Shown: positions 24,123 through 26,838 of the stretch, piece after piece
Position numbering within the stretch: position 1 is the first letter of the stretch
Layout: every line of letters starts with the position of its first letter
The notes under the pieces: generated by a model
The model's input: the letters and a program-made list of their open reading frames with translations, nothing else
Databases searched by the model: none
What the model was told of the DNA's origin: nothing
Position numbers and translations under genes: made by a program
From: JBAXGW01 sp037139195
GTDB lineage: Bacteria > Bacteroidota > Bacteroidia > Bacteroidales > JAHJDW01
DNA: 26,838 bases
Reading direction: 5' to 3'
Assembly: GCA_037139195.1 (NCBI GenBank)
Contig: JBAXGW010000059.1
Location: 1-26,838 of the forward strand

Positions 24123-25880
24123 ATGAAAAACAATCTGATTTTATCAAGAATTTCTCTTCTATTTTATGTTTTATCAAGTATTATATTTATCAACAAAACA
24201 GATGCTTGCACTAATTATTTAGTTACAAAAGGCGCCTCAGTTGATGGCTCAACAATGATTAGCTATGCAGCCGATTCGCATGTAAGATATGGCGAGCTAT
24301 ATTTCCGTCAGGGTGGAAAATGGGAAGCTGGCACAATGATAAATATTAGAGACAGAGGAACTAACAAATATCTAGGCATGATTCCACAGGCTGCAGAAAC
24401 ATATACAGTTATTGGTTTCATGAATCAGTTTCAGGTTTCTATTGGCGAATCAACTTATGGTGGAAGACCTGAATTAACTGATACCACAGGAATGATGGAT
24501 TACGGTAGTTTAATGTTTATAGCTCTTGATCGTTCTAAAACTGCCAGAGAAGCAATTAAAATCATAGCTGAATTAGTTGAAAAATATGGATATTACAGTT
24601 CTGGCGAGTCGTTTTCAATTGCTGATAAAGACGAAGTTTGGATAATGGAAATTATTGGAAAAGGAACTGAATTTGAAATAGACAAAAAGTCGGGCGAAAA
24701 AATTAATAAAAACAAAGGAGCATCATGGGTTGCACTCAGAATTCCTGACGGTTATGTTTCGGCTCATGCCAACCACGCTCGTATAACAACTTTTCCATTA
24801 GAAAACAATTCAACTTCAATAAGCAGCAAGAATCTTTCTCAAATAAATAATCCGAATGTTGAATGTGTTTATTCTTTTGATGTGATTGATTTTGCTAAGA
24901 AAAAAGGCTATTATTCAGGTTCGAATGAAGATTTTAGTTTTTCAGACATTTATGCGCCAATGGATTTCAGTGCTGCTCGATTTTGCGAAATTAGAGTTTG
25001 GAGCATGTTCAAAGAAATCACTTCTGGAATGGATAAATATATTGATTATGTTGAAGGTCTAAATTTGAAAAACAGAATGCCGTTATACGTAAAACCTGAC
25101 AGAAAATTATCTGTTGCTGATTTAATTCGTTTTAAAAGAGACCATTTAGAAGGAACAAAATTTGATATGACTAAGGATTTTGGAGCTATGCCTTATGGCC
25201 TACCTTATCGCTGGCGTCCGCTTACATGGAAATACAATGGCAAAACCTATTTTAACGAAAGAGCCACTGCCACACAGCAAACAGGCTTTTCATTCATCGC
25301 CCAAATGCGTAGTTTTTATCCCGACCCAATTGGAGGTATTCTTTGGTTTAGTGTTGACGATGCAGCATCAACTGTTTATGTGCCAATTTATTGCGGAAGC
25401 ACTGGTGTACCAAAAAGCTACGCCGAAGGAAATGGCGACATGCTTACTTATTCAGCCGATGCAGCATTTTGGGTTTTTAATAAAGTTGCAAACTATGCCT
25501 ATTCACATTACGACTTAATGATTAAAGATATTCAAAAAGAGCAAAGCAAACTTGAAACAAAACATTTTTCACTGTCGAAGGAAATGGATCAAGAAGCCAC
25601 GGACTTATATAAAACCGACCCAACAAGAGCGATTGAAAATATCACAAAATTCTCGCAGGCAAATGCTGATTTTACGGTGAGAAGCTGGGAAAAACTATTT
25701 CAATTTCTTTTAGTAAAATACATCGACGGCAATATCAAACAAGAGGATGGCAAACGCGGATTTAAACGAAATGCAAATGGGTTTCCAGCCTCCCCTACCA
25801 ATGTCGATTATCCCGACGAATGGAAGCAAGTTATAATTGAAAAAACTGGAGATAAGTTTTTAATGCCTGAGAAAAAATAG
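24123..25880 (+). CDS. C69-family peptidase (dipeptidase), secreted
   Basis: A 585-residue N-terminal-nucleophile hydrolase. A signal peptide (1-28, ending Asp-Ala) is followed directly by Cys29, the expected catalytic nucleophile of peptidase family C69, in the context ACTNYLVTKGASVDGS. Other family features are ESTYGGRPEL (109-118), IADKDEVWIMEIIGKG (166-181) and the SAHANHARI segment (213-221). The C-terminal third includes ATQQTGFSFIAQMR (384-397) and a PIYCGSTGVP motif (421-430). Family members cleave dipeptides from N termini, and in anaerobic Bacteroidota are commonly secreted. Length is usual. It stands alone, with 178 bases to the divergent adhesin gene. Confidence 0.88.
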   Translation: MKNNLILSRISLLFYVLSSIIFINKTDACTNYLVTKGASVDGSTMISYAADSHVRYGELYFRQGGKWEAGTMINIRDRGTNKYLGMIPQAAETYTVIGFMNQFQVSIGESTYGGRPELTDTTGMMDYGSLMFIALDRSKTAREAIKIIAELVEKYGYYSSGESFSIADKDEVWIMEIIGKGTEFEIDKKSGEKINKNKGASWVALRIPDGYVSAHANHARITTFPLENNSTSISSKNLSQINNPNVECVYSFDVIDFAKKKGYYSGSNEDFSFSDIYAPMDFSAARFCEIRVWSMFKEITSGMDKYIDYVEGLNLKNRMPLYVKPDRKLSVADLIRFKRDHLEGTKFDMTKDFGAMPYGLPYRWRPLTWKYNGKTYFNERATATQQTGFSFIAQMRSFYPDPIGGILWFSVDDAASTVYVPIYCGSTGVPKSYAEGNGDMLTYSADAAFWVFNKVANYAYSHYDLMIKDIQKEQSKLETKHFSLSKEMDQEATDLYKTDPTRAIENITKFSQANADFTVRSWEKLFQFLLVKYIDGNIKQEDGKRGFKRNANGFPASPTNVDYPDEWKQVIIEKTGDKFLMPEKK

Positions 25881-25888
25881 ACTGAATT

Positions 25889-25920
25889 GTTGATGTGTTA
25901 TTTGGTTGATATGTTAATTT
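25889..25920. repeat. Degenerate 8-base tandem repeat, four units
   Basis: Units at 25889-25896, 25897-25904, 25905-25912 and 25913-25920 fit the consensus GTTRWTDK, and a fifth (25921-25928) is decayed. Same period and same GTT start as the repeat at 70-109. Confidence 0.65.
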
Positions 25921-26015
25921 GACAAAATACGAGTGCTAAATAGATAACAATTAATTGTATTATCTACAAAACAAAATCATGCATAGCTTGATTGATAGAT
26001 TGTTACGAAGAATTA

Positions 26016-26047
26016 TTGCCACGACTTATTCTTCTCATCTATATTTG
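26016..26047 (+). promoter_or_regulatory. Possible promoter of the last gene
   Basis: TTG at 26016-26018 and TATATTTG at 26040-26047 are 21 bases apart, a good match to the Bacteroidota consensus. The leader to the next ATG would be about 150-180 bases. Confidence 0.5.
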
Positions 26048-26225
26048 CAAGTTTGTAAAGGAATTGAATAGAAATTTTGAATAAAACAATTTATTATTAT
26101 TCAATAAAATAACAAAAATGAATTTATGATAATTGAGAAAATGGCAAAAAGATTAAATTAAATAGTTGTGGTGGATATAAAAGCCACTTGTTGGGATGGA
26201 GAACAACAAATTTGATAAAAAAAAT

Positions 26226-26838
26226 ATGAGCACAGAAATTATTTATAAAAATTATTCAGGAGAGATACTAACTACTCAGCAATTACAGCTAATTGACAAC
26301 TATTTCAAGGAGTTCTATGAGGATGGCATTCTAAGAAAATCTGAAAGATATTATGATTTCAAAGGAAATAAAAGGATGAAATGTTGTTTGTATCTCTTGC
26401 CAGGCGAAGACAAGTCAGTTGCCATTGCTGAGCTTGCATCCCAATATGGGGGAGGGGGTATTATTTTCAATAAACAGCAGATGGGTGACTTCATTCAAGA
26501 TGATTTTGAGGCGTATAAAGGAACACAATTAATTCAAAAGAAAATAAGTGTATTTGACAATCAAGGACGTTATCAAGCAGTAAAAAGGTTTAATGTAGAA
26601 ACAGGAGAGATTATCGAAGTAAAAAAATATCATTATTTAGATTTAGGAGAGGATTATGATGAGGTTTGGAGAAGAGGAGAGTTAACATTCATTTATAGAT
26701 TAGATGATCCTGGTGCAATATTTTTTACTGCAGCATTAGCAGGTTTTGAAGGAGGTTACGAAGTTGATGAAGATGGAAATGATTTAAATAAACTGGGTAT
26801 CCCCTTTACTCATCTAATATTATTTCGATTTTACTATC
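26226..26838 (+). CDS. Unknown cytoplasmic protein, cut by the window end
   Basis: A frame open from a TAA at 26178-26180 to the last base. The ATG at 26226 gives at least 204 residues (MSTEIIYKNYSGEILTTQQL). An in-frame ATG at 26196 would add ten residues; the A-rich stretch before 26226 favours the later start. There is no signal peptide. The visible part has repeating aromatic strand pairs (ILRKSERYYDFKGNKRMK near 35-52, ISVFDNQGRYQAVKRF and IIEVKKYHYLD), similar to antitoxin-repeat or YD-like beta hairpins. It is rich in Tyr, Lys and Glu. I do not recognise a family. Clean codon use and length support a real gene; the 3' end lies outside the window. Confidence 0.65.
   Translation, partial: MSTEIIYKNYSGEILTTQQLQLIDNYFKEFYEDGILRKSERYYDFKGNKRMKCCLYLLPGEDKSVAIAELASQYGGGGIIFNKQQMGDFIQDDFEAYKGTQLIQKKISVFDNQGRYQAVKRFNVETGEIIEVKKYHYLDLGEDYDEVWRRGELTFIYRLDDPGAIFFTAALAGFEGGYEVDEDGNDLNKLGIPFTHLILFRFYY

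Larger units (their letters stand above)
25881..26195. other. AT-rich intergenic region
   Basis: No gene is seen in this 315-base stretch. It holds an 8-base tandem repeat (25889-25920), a possible promoter (26016-26047) and a weak 7-base hairpin (26078-26084 with 26097-26103) that lacks a T-run. Confidence 0.6.

Noticed and set aside
25180..25518. Plus-strand frame of 112 codons
   Set aside because: It is an out-of-frame reading inside the C69 peptidase gene.

Overview
The window is chromosomal DNA from a low-GC member of the Bacteroidota. Four things point to this phylum. One protein ends in a type IX secretion (T9SS) C-terminal sorting domain. There are many short secreted lipoproteins with a Cys-Lys-Lys start after the lipobox. 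Promoter-like pairs fit the Bacteroidota consensus (TTG, about 20 bases, TAnnTTTG). The moxR/bat gene cluster has the order usual in this phylum. No tRNA, rRNA, CRISPR array, transposase or phage gene was seen. I cannot name the genus.

Layout. Positions 1-630 hold no convincing gene but are dense in short tandem and inverted repeats. Positions 631-6973 are plus-strand genes: a secreted protein, a DUF4395-type membrane protein, a YciB/IspZ-like membrane protein, a secreted protein with an OmpA-like N-terminal part, then a run of lipoproteins and small unknown proteins. Positions 7000-15379 are one minus-strand operon read from a good promoter at about 15412-15441: moxR, a DUF58 gene, a BatD-related membrane gene, batA, batB, batC, batD, batE. 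Spacing is very tight (overlaps of 4 and 7 bases, gaps of 3 to 7) except for a 100-base gap after moxR. Divergent from it are a small secreted protein resembling the C-terminal domain of the gliding/T9SS motor protein GldM, and a lipoprotein. The replicative helicase gene dnaB follows on the minus strand and shares a bidirectional terminator with the lipoprotein. Positions 18600-23945 encode a 1781-residue multidomain T9SS cargo protein. A C69-family peptidase follows on the plus strand, and the window ends inside an unknown gene.

How the genes may work together. The MoxR ATPase, the DUF58 von Willebrand A-like protein and the two membrane-anchored VWA proteins BatA and BatB are thought to form a chaperone-like envelope complex, with the TPR proteins BatC and BatE and the beta-rich BatD as partners. 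The T9SS cargo and the GldM-like protein imply a type IX system elsewhere in the genome. Most of the window is ordinary Bacteroidota content. The less ordinary parts are the degenerate 7-, 8- and 11-base tandem repeats between genes, the GldM-like stand-alone protein, the modular duplications in the large adhesin, and several proteins I cannot place in a family.
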